This document shows, piece by piece, positions 29,262 through 40,281 of a stretch of DNA of 64,000 nt (positions are counted from its first letter, which is position 1; every line of letters starts with the position of its first letter). This DNA comes from an uncultured Pseudomonadales bacterium (GTDB lineage: Bacteria; Pseudomonadota; Gammaproteobacteria; Pseudomonadales; Porticoccaceae), in NCBI GenBank assembly GCA_943788875.1, contig CALSSA010000001.1:310001-374000 (forward strand), given 5' to 3'. The notes beneath the pieces are model-generated. The model was not told the DNA's origin, made no database searches, and worked only from the letters and a program-made list of their open reading frames with translations. A program made the translations under genes and the position numbers.

Positions 29262-30029
29262 TCAGGTCCTGCCACCATCAATGGTAAAACTCTGACCCGT
29301 GATCATACGGCTGTCGTCTGCCGCCAAAAACAGGGCCAGATTGGCGACCTCAGAGGGCTGCAGCCGCTCTTTAAGAGCCACCTGCTTCATCCAGTCCGCC
29401 TCCGCCTCTGGCGTGAGCCAGGTCTGAAGCTGACGCTCAGTTACCACCCAGCCAGGCAAAATAGCATTTACCCTGATATGCGACTCACCATAGTCTCTGG
29501 CCAGTGCCTTGGTCATGCCCACGACCCCAGCCTTGGCGGTGACATAACCGGGCATATTGGCGGGGCCCAGCAGAGCATTGATAGAACTAAAATTAATAAT
29601 CGAGCCACCTGACTGTAGCGCCATCAGCTTCGCTCCAGCCTGAGTGGCAAAAAATGCGGCATCCAGATTAATCGCCATACAGTCACGCCAACCCTGGGCC
29701 GTGACCTCTGCAGGGGAGTGACGATTATCATTGGCGGCATTGTTAATCAGTGCCTGCAGCGGGCCAAGCTCCTCGGCTGCGGCTTTTATAGCAGCTTGCA
29801 AGCTATCAATATCAGTCACATCAACTTTTTTAAACCAGGGTCTTTTGCCAGCCTGATCAGCCAGTTTGGCACAGAGTGCTTGAGCGGCAACGGCATCCAG
29901 ATCCACAAACGCTACGTTAGCACCCTGCATGGCAAATGCCTCAACCATAGCAGCACCTATGCCAGTGGCACCCCCGGTAATAAATACACAGCGCCCCTCA
30001 AGACTTGGGTATTTTGTCGTTTCGCCCAT
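29262..30029 (-). CDS. Short-chain dehydrogenase, probable sugar 1-dehydrogenase
   Basis: 255 aa, classical SDR. It has the cofactor motif TGGATGIG (residues 18–25), VDLD at the end of beta-2 (Asp favours NAD), the NNAANDNRH active-site segment, catalytic Ser148/149, Tyr162 and Lys166 (YVTAK), and a C-terminal GQSFTIDGGRT. The NNAAND pattern resembles bacterial pentose/hexose 1-dehydrogenases. As first gene of an operon with lactonase, KDGal kinase and KDPGal aldolase it is best read as D-galactose (or L-arabinose-type) 1-dehydrogenase producing galactonolactone. The exact sugar is an inference. Confidence 0.85.
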   Translation of the reverse strand: MGETTKYPSLEGRCVFITGGATGIGAAMVEAFAMQGANVAFVDLDAVAAQALCAKLADQAGKRPWFKKVDVTDIDSLQAAIKAAAEELGPLQALINNAANDNRHSPAEVTAQGWRDCMAINLDAAFFATQAGAKLMALQSGGSIINFSSINALLGPANMPGYVTAKAGVVGMTKALARDYGESHIRVNAILPGWVVTERQLQTWLTPEAEADWMKQVALKERLQPSEVANLALFLAADDSRMITGQSFTIDGGRT

Positions 30030-30210
30030 TGGACGACCTCTTATAGTTTAAGACCGGACTGTATTAACCCACCGACTGCAATAACAGCCTATAATCCTGC
30101 CTAATGATGATCTATTATAGTAGCACCATAACGCGATTCTAAGGCAACAACAACGCTAGCTCAGATCGCTATAATAAAAACAAATTGAAAGACTTTTACA
30201 GGGGTAACAG

Positions 30211-31485
30211 GTGATTATTAACGGGCTGCGGATAACCGCAATTATCAGTGCAATACTTTTTAGCAGCATCTCCATTAGTGCCGAACAACTCTACACAGAT
30301 CAGCCCCCAGTCACGCCGGAATTAGCCTTTTCTGGCACCTTTAATGTGGGTGTCACTACTATCACCGCCACAGATCCCAAACGCTTGAATACCGGCAATT
30401 TTATTACCAATATCGAGCGACCTCTGGTGCTGGAACTCTGGTACCCGGCCCAGGCAACTGAGCAATCCCCATTGGCTACCTACAAAAATGTCACTCGCCT
30501 GCAAAAGCCCTTTGAACTGCAGGGTGCTGCCTATCGCGATGCTCCAGCGCTCGACGAAGGTAGCTTTCCGCTAATTCTTCTATCCCATGGTTTTACCGGC
30601 TATCGCACCCAGATGTTTTATCTGGGCGAGCATCTGGCCAGTCATGGCTATATCGTGGTGGGCATAGACCATACCCACTCAACCAATGCCGAAATCAAAT
30701 CGCCAGATGATCGCCCGGCAGGGTTTGTTAGCACGCTGTATAACCGCGCCCGCGATCAGCAATTTCTTCTCGATTACTTTACCGAGCAGCAGTCTCCTGT
30801 CGCCAATATCGTAGATACAGATAATGCCGCCATTATTGGCCATTCCATGGGTGGCTTTGGCGCCATTAATACCGTTGGTGGTTGCTATAACTTTACCTAT
30901 GACATGCTCAGGGCTCTGGGAACACCAGCACCAATGGCACTGGTTATGCCTCTGGCGCTAAATTCCTGTTACGGCGGTCGCGAAGAGGCCGACCCGCGCT
31001 GGAAAGCCGTGCAATTATTTGGCCCCTGGGGCGGTGAACAAGATGCTCACAGCGCTGAAGCCATGAACAATATTGAGGTACCCACCTTTTATTTTGCCGG
31101 CGATCAAGACAATACCTCCGGTTATCAACAGGGCATCAAAAAGCTCTATGACCAGACGGGTTCTGAGCATAACTATATGCTGCTATTTAAAAATGCGCGT
31201 CACAATATTGGCCCCCATCCCGCACCAGCGGCCTCATTTGCCACAGACTTTGAACTGGGCCATTACATGGATCCCACCTGGGATATAGAAACCATTAATC
31301 GCGTGATCGAGCATATGAGTCTGGCCTTTTTAGACTGCCATGTAAAAGGCGATGCGGCCCGCTGTGACTATCTGCCCAGCCGTCAAGATGGCCAGCAATA
31401 CGAGGGTGCTTTGCGCCAATACAGAGACCCCTGGCCCGGCTTTAAACATCTCTGGGCCAGCGGCCTACAGTTCTACCGCAAATAA
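30211..31485 (+). CDS. Secreted alpha/beta hydrolase, PAF-acetylhydrolase/dienelactone hydrolase-like
   Basis: 424 aa with a GTG start at 30211 and GGGG about 7 bases upstream. A signal peptide covers residues 1–24. The hydrolase core shows [14 protein letters not shown], the nucleophile elbow GHSMGGFGA (Ser212), a later Asp (FAGDQDNT) and a His (NARHNIG), so the triad appears complete. Relatives are platelet-activating-factor acetylhydrolase-like esterases and lipases. It starts a rightward unit with the GH42 gene 17 bases downstream and is divergent from the galactose operon, so it may deacylate a decorated galactoside; that role is inference. Confidence 0.82.
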   Translation: MIINGLRITAIISAILFSSISISAEQLYTDQPPVTPELAFSGTFNVGVTTITATDPKRLNTGNFITNIERPLVLELWYPAQATEQSPLATYKNVTRLQKPFELQGAAYRDAPALDEGSFPLILLSHGFTGYRTQMFYLGEHLASHGYIVVGIDHTHSTNAEIKSPDDRPAGFVSTLYNRARDQQFLLDYFTEQQSPVANIVDTDNAAIIGHSMGGFGAINTVGGCYNFTYDMLRALGTPAPMALVMPLALNSCYGGREEADPRWKAVQLFGPWGGEQDAHSAEAMNNIEVPTFYFAGDQDNTSGYQQGIKKLYDQTGSEHNYMLLFKNARHNIGPHPAPAASFATDFELGHYMDPTWDIETINRVIEHMSLAFLDCHVKGDAARCDYLPSRQDGQQYEGALRQYRDPWPGFKHLWASGLQFYRK

Positions 31486-31502
31486 TTAGGCAAGGTAAAT
31501 CT

Positions 31503-33467
31503 ATGTTTGGAGTCTGTTACTACCCAGAGCACTGGCCACAGTCGCAATGGGACAAAGATGCTGCAATGATGGCCGAACTGGGTTTAACCTATGTGCGTAT
31601 TGGTGAGTTTGCCTGGTCAAGGCTGGAGCCCAATCCCGGAGAATACGACTTCGACTGGTTGGATGCAGCCATCGAGAGCCTGACCAGTGCCGGCCTTAAA
31701 GTGGTAATGGGCACTCCCACCGCCACGCCACCCAAATGGCTGATTGATCAATACCCAGAAATACTACCAGTAGATCCAGACACAGGTCGCATCAGAGGCT
31801 TTGGCTCACGCCGTCACTATGACTTTTCCAGTGCTGTCTATCTGCGTGAATCACTGCGTATTACCGAAGCTCTGGCCAAACGCTATGGTGCCCATAAGGA
31901 CATAGTGGGCTGGCAGACAGATAACGAGCTTTGCTGTCATGACACAGCCCTAAGTGGTTCCGAGCTTGCCCTTGAGGCATTTCAACACTGGTGCCAACAG
32001 CGTTACACCAGCATAGATAAACTCAACAGCGACTGGGGCAATGTGTTCTGGTCAATGGAATATCGAGATTTTAGCGAGATAGAACTACCCATAGGCGCAG
32101 TCACCGAAACCAGCCCCGCCCATCGTCTGGCCTATCGCCGCTTCTCTTCAGATCAGGTGATTAACTATCACAACCCCATGGTTGAGATGATTCGCCAGCA
32201 TGCCCCGGGCAAGTTTATTACCCATAACTTTATCCCCATGAATGAAACCGCGGTGGATAACTTTGCCCTGGCCGCACCATTGGACTTCACCAGCTACGAT
32301 AACTATCCACTAGGGCGTACCGATCTATTGATGACCGGCGCGCCAGCAGAACAGCTGCGCCGTTATATGCGCACTGGGCACCCGGACTTTGCCACCTATT
32401 ACCATGATCAAACCCGCGGGCTATTAAATCGCGGTTTCTGGGTGATGGAGCAACAGCCGGGGCCAGTCAACTGGGCCAATAACAACCCCCGCCCAGCGCC
32501 GGGTATGATTCGCTTTTGGACCTTGGAAGCCTTTGCCCATGGTGCCGACTGTGTCTGTTATTTCCGTTGGCGGCAGGCACCCTTTGCCCAGGAGCAAATG
32601 CATGCCGGGCTATTGCGCCCCGACAATTCCAAAACCGAAGCCTGGCCAGAAGCAGAGCAAGCCATGGCTGAAGTGGCGGCATTGGATATTGGCAACCAGC
32701 CACTGCAACCAGCGTCTGTGGCCATTATTACCGGCGCCGAAGGGCTGTGGGTAAGCGATATTGAAAAGCAGGGCGAAGCCTATGACTTCAATAATGTGCA
32801 GCTGAGTTACTACAGCGCACTGCGAGAACTGGGAGTTAATATTGACTTTATCTCGGTGGATTCTGACTTCACAGCCTACGCATTAATTATCGCCCCCAGC
32901 CTGCCGATCGTTGATCAGGCCTTTGTAGATAAATGCAAAGCCAGCAGCGCCCAGTTTATTTTTGGCCCCAGAGCTGGCGCCAAAACCTCAGAGTTTGGCT
33001 ATCCCGCCACATTGCCGCCCGGGTTATTACAGCAGCTAATCCCCATTCGTATTCTCTCAGTCGAAACCTTGCGCGCCGACTGTATGGAAGGGCTAAGCTG
33101 GAATAAGCAGCAATATCAGAGCGGCAGCTGGTGCGAGCAAATAGATGCTGGGGAGTCAGAGATTTTGGCCCGCTATGATAACGGCGAACCCGCCGTGGTG
33201 CGCCAAGATCGCACAACCTATATTGGCACATTGACCAACCGAGAGTTTTTATTGGATTTTTTCCAGCAGTATTGCCAGCAGGCGAATATCCAAACCTATA
33301 GATTTGGTACTGATATCAGAGTGTGCCAAAGAGGCGATCTGATATTTGCCTTTAACTACTCAGATCAACCTCAGGAACTACCACTAGATTCTGATACCAG
33401 CCTAATGCTGGGAAGTGCCCATATAGAACCCCATGGCGTTACAGTCTGGCGGCCCTCTGGCACCTAA
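31503..33467 (+). CDS. Beta-galactosidase, glycoside hydrolase family 42
   Basis: 654 aa, no signal peptide, so cytoplasmic. The GH42 TIM barrel starts [11 protein letters not shown]; acid/base Glu142 is in [12 protein letters not shown] and the nucleophile Glu316 in [35 protein letters not shown] is another family signature. A trimerisation domain and a short beta domain follow. It releases galactose from beta-galactosides; the galactose would then enter the divergent oxidative operon. It is 17 bases after the esterase gene and ends 5 bases before the convergent YkvI-like gene. No frameshift. Confidence 0.95.
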   Translation: MFGVCYYPEHWPQSQWDKDAAMMAELGLTYVRIGEFAWSRLEPNPGEYDFDWLDAAIESLTSAGLKVVMGTPTATPPKWLIDQYPEILPVDPDTGRIRGFGSRRHYDFSSAVYLRESLRITEALAKRYGAHKDIVGWQTDNELCCHDTALSGSELALEAFQHWCQQRYTSIDKLNSDWGNVFWSMEYRDFSEIELPIGAVTETSPAHRLAYRRFSSDQVINYHNPMVEMIRQHAPGKFITHNFIPMNETAVDNFALAAPLDFTSYDNYPLGRTDLLMTGAPAEQLRRYMRTGHPDFATYYHDQTRGLLNRGFWVMEQQPGPVNWANNNPRPAPGMIRFWTLEAFAHGADCVCYFRWRQAPFAQEQMHAGLLRPDNSKTEAWPEAEQAMAEVAALDIGNQPLQPASVAIITGAEGLWVSDIEKQGEAYDFNNVQLSYYSALRELGVNIDFISVDSDFTAYALIIAPSLPIVDQAFVDKCKASSAQFIFGPRAGAKTSEFGYPATLPPGLLQQLIPIRILSVETLRADCMEGLSWNKQQYQSGSWCEQIDAGESEILARYDNGEPAVVRQDRTTYIGTLTNREFLLDFFQQYCQQANIQTYRFGTDIRVCQRGDLIFAFNYSDQPQELPLDSDTSLMLGSAHIEPHGVTVWRPSGT

Positions 33468-33472
33468 TTACA

Positions 33473-34567
33473 TTAGGCGACTTCACTGCGGGTTTTGGTA
33501 ACTTTGACCACACCCAAAGTACAGATAGGAATAATGTAAACCAGAGCGAAACCCACCGAAAGTGCCGAATATCCCTTAGCCACTAAGGCCACTATACCCA
33601 GTGAGCCGATCAGCGCTCCGAGCATCAGGGTAGCAATGCCGATAGCAGCTTTGGCACCCTGGCTCAAAGCCTTATCCCCACTTGGACTAATCACCGCCTC
33701 GATACGCTCGATAAGGCCCTGTACCAATCCAGCACCGGTCTCAACCAGAGTACCCAACAGCGCCACCAGGAAGATCCCCAGCAATAATGGCGTTGTATAT
33801 TTTGAGATCATCCAGTAGTTGGGAACGGGTTGCTCCAATACCTCAGGGTAACCAGCCGCGTAGCTGATATGGAAGAGCACCGCGGGTACCATAACGGCAA
33901 CACCTGTAATAATACCGGCCAGCAAAGCTTCGCGCCGCGTCTGGATCGCCCGAGTGGAAAATAGCAATACAGGTGCAATGGCTAAGTTGTACATGGCATA
34001 GAGAATACCTCCCTGCAGCCAACCGGGTTCAATGCTACCGCGAGTTAACGACTGCAAGATATCAACCTCACTGTTATTGAGTATCTCGAGAAAATAATAG
34101 CCAAATATAAGGTACATGCCGATCGACCATAGTGTCAGTACTTTCTCCACTGCTTCGCGCCCGAAATACACCAATGCAACCACCAGGACTAAAACGCCAA
34201 CCATACCTATATAGCTGGATATGCCAAACTCCTGCTCAAGTATATTGCCCGCGGCTGAGCCTACCACGCCAAGAACCAATAAAAATAACAGCAGGTACAG
34301 AACTTCAAAGCACACCCAGAATGGACCAATAAGCCTTTTAAAGAAGGTCCTGTAATCATATGCCTGAAAGACACGTGCAAATTCATAGGTACAGGCGAGT
34401 ACCAGTGCAAATACGCAGGCTGCAACCAAGGTTCCGAATAGACCTCCCAATAGCCCATAGCGAGTGAAAAACTCAATTACCTCGCGTCCAGTGCCATAAC
34501 CACCGCCCATAACCACAGAGACAAACACTGCGGCAGGTACGATATAGACTTGGAATATCCGATTCAT
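33473..34567 (-). CDS. YkvI-like multi-pass membrane transporter (APC superfamily type)
   Basis: 364 aa with about ten hydrophobic helices. The N-terminus VYIVPAAVFVSVVMGGGYGTGREVIEFF contains the unwound glycine-rich TM1 typical of APC-fold carriers and the YkvI family. Substrates of YkvI are unknown to me; amino acids or organic cations are likely. It is the last of a leftward series, after acyl-CoA dehydrogenase, and could be the locus's second carrier. It converges on the GH42 gene. Confidence 0.7.
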   Translation of the reverse strand: MNRIFQVYIVPAAVFVSVVMGGGYGTGREVIEFFTRYGLLGGLFGTLVAACVFALVLACTYEFARVFQAYDYRTFFKRLIGPFWVCFEVLYLLLFLLVLGVVGSAAGNILEQEFGISSYIGMVGVLVLVVALVYFGREAVEKVLTLWSIGMYLIFGYYFLEILNNSEVDILQSLTRGSIEPGWLQGGILYAMYNLAIAPVLLFSTRAIQTRREALLAGIITGVAVMVPAVLFHISYAAGYPEVLEQPVPNYWMISKYTTPLLLGIFLVALLGTLVETGAGLVQGLIERIEAVISPSGDKALSQGAKAAIGIATLMLGALIGSLGIVALVAKGYSALSVGFALVYIIPICTLGVVKVTKTRSEVA

Positions 34568-34609
34568 TCACTACTTCCTCTTATTGATGAACTTTATGAT
34601 GCAGTCATT

Positions 34610-35776
34610 TCACACTTCGCTGAGTAATTCACGAGCAATAATAAGCCTCTGAATTTCACTGGTTCCCTCATAGATAGAGGTCACTCGCACATCCCTAGCG
34701 TAACGTTCTAGCGGGCAGTCTTGGGTATAACCCATACCACCCAACAATTGCTGAGCGGTATAGCAGACTTTGTGACCGGTTTCTGTAGCATGGAGCTTGG
34801 CCATAGCAGCCGCTTTATTAAACGGCTTGTGGCTGTCCTTTAAATAAGCGGCGCTCATTACTAATAAGCGCGATGCTTCCAGTTGCGTATAGGCATCCGA
34901 CATCATCCATTGCAGACCTTGAAAGCTGGCAAGACTACGACCAAACTGCTGCCGTTCAGTGGTATATCGGCGTGCATAATCCATGGCCGCAAAACCTATT
35001 CCCAGCGCCAGAGAGCCAATACCAATTCGCCCTCCTGCCAGTTCCGCCACCGCAATACGAAAACCGTCGTTTAGCTCACCCATCAAAGCTGAACTTGGAA
35101 TGCGACAGTTATCAAAGCTGACCATATTAGTGCTCGAGGCATGCTGGCCCATTTTTTGTTCTGCTTTACCAACGGTTATGCCCGGAGTATCGGCCTCAAC
35201 TAGGAAACACGAAATGCCTTTACCGCTCGCTGCATCGGGGTCGGTCACCGCCCAAACTATAAATATACCGGCATATTCAGCACTGGTTATCCACGCCTTG
35301 CTACCATTGATAATCCAACTATCGCCCTCTTTTACCGCCTTTGTTTTCATCGCTGCTGGATCAGAACCGGCTCCCTGTTCAGACAAACAAAAACTCCCAG
35401 CTGTATAGTCGCCAGATGATAGCTTGGGTAAATATTGTTGCTTTTGATCATTGTTAGCCACGGCTTGGATAACTTCACCCACCATATTAGTTACCGACAT
35501 AGTCACTGCAGTTGAAGCGCAGGCTCTGGCTATTTCTGTAACCGCTAAACTAAAAGACACTACTCCAGCCTCTGTGCCCCCGTATTCCGAACTGACATTC
35601 AACCCCATAAAGCCGAGTTCAGCGAGCATCTTAAGGTTAGCTAAAAACAGCTGTCGGTTTTTGGCGGTGTCCTCATCTCGATCAAGCTGTGCAGCGATCG
35701 GCTCGAGCTCAGCGACTGCAAACCTACGCGCCATATCTTGAATTAGCTGTTGCTCTTCCGTTAAGGCCAAATGCAT
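34610..35776 (-). CDS. Acyl-CoA dehydrogenase
   Basis: 388-aa FAD flavoprotein that introduces a 2,3-double bond into acyl-CoA and passes electrons to ETF. Signatures are CLSEQGAGSDPAAMKTKA, WIINGSKAWITSAEYAG, the helix RQQFGRSLASFQGLQWM, the QLLGGMGYTQDCPLERYARD region, and the catalytic Glu in SIYEGTSEIQR. Short/branched-chain enzymes have this layout, which would suit amino-acid-derived acyl-CoAs (isobutyryl-, isovaleryl- or 2-methylbutyryl-CoA). It lies 114 bases after the amidohydrolase on the same strand. Chain-length preference is inferred. Confidence 0.93.
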   Translation of the reverse strand: MHLALTEEQQLIQDMARRFAVAELEPIAAQLDRDEDTAKNRQLFLANLKMLAELGFMGLNVSSEYGGTEAGVVSFSLAVTEIARACASTAVTMSVTNMVGEVIQAVANNDQKQQYLPKLSSGDYTAGSFCLSEQGAGSDPAAMKTKAVKEGDSWIINGSKAWITSAEYAGIFIVWAVTDPDAASGKGISCFLVEADTPGITVGKAEQKMGQHASSTNMVSFDNCRIPSSALMGELNDGFRIAVAELAGGRIGIGSLALGIGFAAMDYARRYTTERQQFGRSLASFQGLQWMMSDAYTQLEASRLLVMSAAYLKDSHKPFNKAAAMAKLHATETGHKVCYTAQQLLGGMGYTQDCPLERYARDVRVTSIYEGTSEIQRLIIARELLSEV

Positions 35777-35889
35777 TTTTCTTCTTCCCTGTTCATTGAT
35801 TGATGACTGTCTGCATATTTTCTAAAAGTGCTTGTATGATTAATTATCTCTATATACTTGCCGGCAGGCTTTAGCATAGACAAAGAAAA

Positions 35890-37177
35890 CTATTCTGCTT
35901 TATATATCGTGCCATTTTTCATCACGAAATTAATATTTTCTAATAGCGTAATATCCTCAATCGGATTGCCCTTGACCGCGACCACATCGGCGTATTTACC
36001 AACACTAATCGATCCCAGTTGATCACTTTCACCCAGCAGATCAGCAGCATTTTTGGTCGCTGCAACAATCGCCTCCATGGGTGGCATTCCTGCTTCTACC
36101 ATCAACGCAAACTCTTGAGCATTATCACCATGGGCTGATACGCCAGTGTCTGTGCCAAAAGCGATCTTCACTCCCGCCTTGTAGGCACGGCCAAATGTAT
36201 CCTGTATCTGCGGTCCAATCCGTGCGGCTTTGGGTCTGACTATTTCTGGAAAATAGCCATCAATCTTGGCTTTTTGCGCTACAAAATCACCCGCAAGTAT
36301 GGTTGCCACCAAATAGGTGTCATGCTTTTTCATCAGCACCATAGTATCGGCATCCATCAATGTTCCATGTTCTATACTAGAGACGCCAGCACGAATCGCT
36401 CGCTGCATACCCTCAACACCATGGGCATGAGCAGCAACTTTGAATCCATAAGAGTCCGCAGTGGTGACAATAGCCTCGATTTCATCATCGAATAACTGTG
36501 GACTGTGCGAATGTTTAGACAGATCTAGTACTCCGCCCGTGACCATAATTTTAATTAGATCCACGCCATTTTTATAACGTTGGCGAACAGCCTTGCGGGC
36601 ATCCGCTACACTGTTAACAATACCCTCGACAGGACCAGGGTCACCCCGCAGATCTGCCCGCCAACCATTAGTAGGATCGTCGTGCCCGCCGGTACTTGAT
36701 AAGGGCCTTCCTGAAGCAAATACCCGTGGCCCAATCACTAAGCCTTTATTAATCGCTTTGCGTAAGGCGACTGCAACCCCCGAACCGATCGCCAAGATCA
36801 CGCACAGTGGTAAAACCTGCCATTAGCGTAAGCTCCGCATGTCGGGCGGCTAAGTAGGCTAAGTCAGGGGCTCCAAGCGTTACTTTTTCTAATTCATAGG
36901 CAGCCGATAAAGCGATCATTAGGTGGACATGCATATCTATCAGTCCCGGCAAACAGGTGTATTCGGATAAATCGACAACCTGGGCATCGCCCTTATAATG
37001 GTCGCCTGAACGAATAGCACTGATGCGCTGATGGTCAACGGTTATCAGCTGTCCCGATAGCACCTTTCGAGCCTCTACATCAATTAGCTTTCCACATTTC
37101 AAAACCGTTTGCTGATCAGCAAAAACAGGTTGCATATTAAGAAGCAAAAATGGCAAAACATAGATAAGATATTTCAT
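35890..37177 (-). CDS. Secreted metal-dependent amidohydrolase (imidazolonepropionase/prolidase-like), frameshifted
   Basis: Start ATG 37177 with GAGGGG upstream. Residues 1–20 are a signal peptide ending in VFA. The first frame carries [12 protein letters not shown] (metal HxH) and ends GFTTVRDLG. The second carries [43 protein letters not shown] and [13 protein letters not shown], the other metal ligands. The reading frame changes near 36783–36800; removing one base gives one 428-aa protein ((1288−1)/3 codons). It is of the Amidohydro_1 family that includes Xaa-Pro dipeptidases and cyclic-amide hydrolases acting in the periplasm. It sits between the NSS transporter and acyl-CoA dehydrogenase. 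Confidence 0.85.
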
Positions 37178-37284
37178 TGCTTTCCCCTCTAAACAAGGCT
37201 TTAAAATTTTGCTGTGACCCGAGTGGAGGCCGAACTGTCTGTTATAGTAAAGCAACACACCATTAGCCCAATACCCGCAATAGG

Positions 37285-38709
37285 TTAGAAGCCCAATAAA
37301 CTGTACGCAAAGAATTTTTGCGCTACTGTGTTGCAAAAAATAAGCAATAAAATAGCGGGAATAAAACTGCTTAATGAAAAACGTATATATTTGTCTAACC
37401 AAGATCCAGCGTAAGTGTTATTGCCCAAGGCTAGCTCATGAGTAAGTTGATGGTGCCTCCATCGGAAGCTAGCAAATAAACACACCATCAGGCCATTTAA
37501 CGGCAAAATAGTGTCGTAAAAAATATCAATAATGACATCAAAAACCGACTTACTCTGACCGGCATAAGTTGTAAATTCAGTGAATACTGTTAACGCCCCA
37601 AAAGACAGCGCCGACATAATCACAAGTGCCCCACCAATCACAGCTAACAGCATTAATGCGCGCCGACGAGTAATATTTTTTTCGTCGATAAGATAGGCTA
37701 CCGGCACCTCTATAATGGACACCAGGGAAGTAATAGCGGCGAAAAAAACCAATAAAAAGAAAACCGTCGCAATAGTATGAGCGCCAAAAAAACCAATGGT
37801 ATCTTGGAGGGTTAAAAAGATATTAGGCAGTAGGACAAAGATCAAGCTGACAGATGAATCACTTAGCTCAGCAGTATTGATCTGAGGATTAAAGGAGAAG
37901 ATCGCTGGCAGTATTAATAAACCGGCGATAAAAGCTACCGAGGTATCTGCCACGGCAACCATGGAACCTGCTTTGATGATATTGTCCTTTTTATCGAGGT
38001 AAGATCCATAAGTAATAAGAATACCCATACCCAATGATAAAGAGAAAAACGCCTGAGACAGAGCATTGTTAATAACGCCAGCATTTAACTTGGTGATATC
38101 AGGCACTATAAAAAATCGGGCCCCGGCCAATGCGTTATCAAGGCTCAACACGAAGACAACTAAAACCAACAACATAATAAACAGCGACGGCATTAATACT
38201 TTGGCTGCGCGTTCAATACCTCGTTGAACCCCCGAACGCAAAATAAAAAATACCATTGCGCCTACCAGCAACATTGCAAAAAATATATGCAGACTATTGA
38301 TAGTATTATTAAAACTATCCGGCTTGGCGAGATAATCGAGCTGCCCCGAAGCAGACATAACCAGATAACCGAAAAGCCAAACAGTGATGACCATATAAAA
38401 CACGGCAATCATAAAGGGGGTAATAATCTTCAGCATTCCGGTTAGACGCCAAAATTGCTGATGTTGTGAAATCTGGCTATAGGCACCTACCGGATTACTT
38501 CTGGTATGTCGCCCCATAGCCAGCTCGGCCATCAATACAGGTAGGCAGATAAAAAAAACAAAAACAAGATAAATCAGCAAAAAGGCGCCACCACCATTCT
38601 TGGCGGCATTCACTGGGAAACCGACTAGGTTACCAATACCAACAGCGGATCCGGCGGTAGCTAAAACAAAACCGAGACGACTACTAAATTTTTCTCGCAG
38701 CGCAGTCAT
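37285..38709 (-). CDS. Sodium-dependent transporter, NSS (SNF) family
   Basis: 474 aa, about 12 transmembrane helices. TM1 carries GFVLATAGSAVGIGNLVGFPVNAAKNGGGAF, the Na+/substrate-binding signature of the LeuT-fold neurotransmitter:sodium symporter family. LPVLMAELAMGRHTR is also typical. Bacterial members import amino acids (Trp, Tyr, Leu, Ala) with sodium. It lies 28 bases after the aldehyde dehydrogenase and upstream of the amidohydrolase on the same strand, consistent with import of the amino acid or amine released outside the cell. The substrate is inferred. Confidence 0.93.
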   Translation of the reverse strand: MTALREKFSSRLGFVLATAGSAVGIGNLVGFPVNAAKNGGGAFLLIYLVFVFFICLPVLMAELAMGRHTRSNPVGAYSQISQHQQFWRLTGMLKIITPFMIAVFYMVITVWLFGYLVMSASGQLDYLAKPDSFNNTINSLHIFFAMLLVGAMVFFILRSGVQRGIERAAKVLMPSLFIMLLVLVVFVLSLDNALAGARFFIVPDITKLNAGVINNALSQAFFSLSLGMGILITYGSYLDKKDNIIKAGSMVAVADTSVAFIAGLLILPAIFSFNPQINTAELSDSSVSLIFVLLPNIFLTLQDTIGFFGAHTIATVFFLLVFFAAITSLVSIIEVPVAYLIDEKNITRRRALMLLAVIGGALVIMSALSFGALTVFTEFTTYAGQSKSVFDVIIDIFYDTILPLNGLMVCLFASFRWRHHQLTHELALGNNTYAGSWLDKYIRFSLSSFIPAILLLIFCNTVAQKFFAYSLLGF

Positions 38710-38737
38710 TTGTCTGTATTTTTTATAATAGTTTGCA

Positions 38738-40183
38738 TTAGGAGACCTTCATTATTGCTTTAACTTCAAGAAACTCATTTAAGCCAAGCGGGCCCCACTC
38801 GCGACCATTGCCTGACTGTTTATAGCCGCCAAAGGGGGCTTCAGCCACCAGTGGTGCACCATTAATATGCACCATTCCACATCTCATTTGCTGAGCTATG
38901 AGTTCAGCAGTGGCGTTGTCTTTTGCGTAGATATAGGCGGAGAGCCCATATTGGGTTGCGTTGGCTATTTCGATCGCCTCTTCTGGTGTTTTGTATGGCA
39001 TTATCGCTAGCACTGGGCCGAAGACTTCCTCTTTTGCAATAAATTGGTCCCTCTTCAGGTTGGCAAAAATAGTAGGCTTAATAAAATAACCCTCACTACA
39101 ACCTGCCACCGGCCCCGAGCCACCTGTTATAGGCTGAAGCCCTGCAGTTTCAGCCTCTTGCAAAATAGACGTTACTTTTTCAAATTGCCCTCGATTAGCC
39201 AGTGGGCCAAGCTGTGTCGCCTCATTGGCGGGGTCACCGACCACGTAAGACTCAGCTGCCTTCTTGGCTATCTCAACTACTTCATCATGCAGACTTTCAG
39301 GCACGAGAAGACGGGTACCGGCATTACAGGATTGACCTGTATTTTCCATACATAGCCATACGCATTCAGGCACGACAGTTTCGAGATCAATACCTTCGGT
39401 CAGAATCATCGGTGATTTTCCACCCAGTTCCTGACAAACACGTTTGACATTAGTTGCTGCCGCCTGAGCAACGGCAATACCCGCACGGGTCGAGCCGGTA
39501 AATGACACCATATCAATTTCAGGATGCTGGCTGATCGCCGCGCCCACCATCGGCCCCTCTCCATTAATCAAATTAAATACACCCGGTGGTAATGCCGCCT
39601 GATCGATAACGTCGGCAAATAACTGCGCTGACAAAGGTGAAAACTCTGAGGGTTTAACCACCATGGTGCATCCCGCAGCAATAGCCGGTGCCACCTTAGC
39701 CACCAACTGGCTGATTGGCCAATTCCATGGGGTGATAAGCCCACAGACGCCAACAGGTTCATGGTGAAGGCTGTAACCAGGCTTTGTTTGCGTCAGATCA
39801 AACGCTTTAAGGGCGGCAATGGTCGACTCGAGATGCTCAATTCCGGTATAGGCCTGCACCTCACGAGACAGCGTAATAGGGGCGCCCATTTCAAGGCAAA
39901 TCGCTTCGACAAAGTCGTCGTAACGCGATCTATAAACGGCAAGAATTTTTTCAAGATAGTCTAGACGTTGCGCTTTCGAGGTTGCCTGAAACGTTCTAAA
40001 TGCTGATTTTGCTGCCACTACCGCATTATCAACGTCCTCGGCATTACCAAGCGCCAAGCGACCAATAATATCAGCGTTAGCTGGGTTAATCAGATCGAGT
40101 GTACTTCTAGTACTTTCAGCTTGTTGCCACTTTGCATTGATATAAAAGGAGTCCAAGTTATATTTATCCGTCGTTACTGCCAT
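38738..40183 (-). CDS. NAD(P)-dependent aldehyde dehydrogenase
   Basis: 481 aa. It oxidises an aldehyde to the acid. Catalytic Cys286 (ENTGQSCNAGTRL) and base Glu252 (QELGGKSP) are present, with the cofactor segment TPWNWPISQLVAKVAPAIAAG (from about 151) and FTGSTRAG. EEVFGPVLAI is the usual C-terminal motif. Broad-substrate relatives act on aldehydes from amines, polyols or aromatic compounds. In this locus it could oxidise the aldehyde made by the GMC oxidoreductase encoded at 46.7 kb, or a transamination product. It lies 98 bases after the S9 peptidase gene. Confidence 0.94.
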   Translation of the reverse strand: MAVTTDKYNLDSFYINAKWQQAESTRSTLDLINPANADIIGRLALGNAEDVDNAVVAAKSAFRTFQATSKAQRLDYLEKILAVYRSRYDDFVEAICLEMGAPITLSREVQAYTGIEHLESTIAALKAFDLTQTKPGYSLHHEPVGVCGLITPWNWPISQLVAKVAPAIAAGCTMVVKPSEFSPLSAQLFADVIDQAALPPGVFNLINGEGPMVGAAISQHPEIDMVSFTGSTRAGIAVAQAAATNVKRVCQELGGKSPMILTEGIDLETVVPECVWLCMENTGQSCNAGTRLLVPESLHDEVVEIAKKAAESYVVGDPANEATQLGPLANRGQFEKVTSILQEAETAGLQPITGGSGPVAGCSEGYFIKPTIFANLKRDQFIAKEEVFGPVLAIMPYKTPEEAIEIANATQYGLSAYIYAKDNATAELIAQQMRCGMVHINGAPLVAEAPFGGYKQSGNGREWGPLGLNEFLEVKAIMKVS

Positions 40184-40281
40184 GTTCCGTCTCTCTGAAA
40201 ATTATGCTCAGCGTACTGCGCAATATCTGCCTACTAGACCTAAGCTAAAATTTTTTAACCGGTGAAATGTGGTATCAAATG

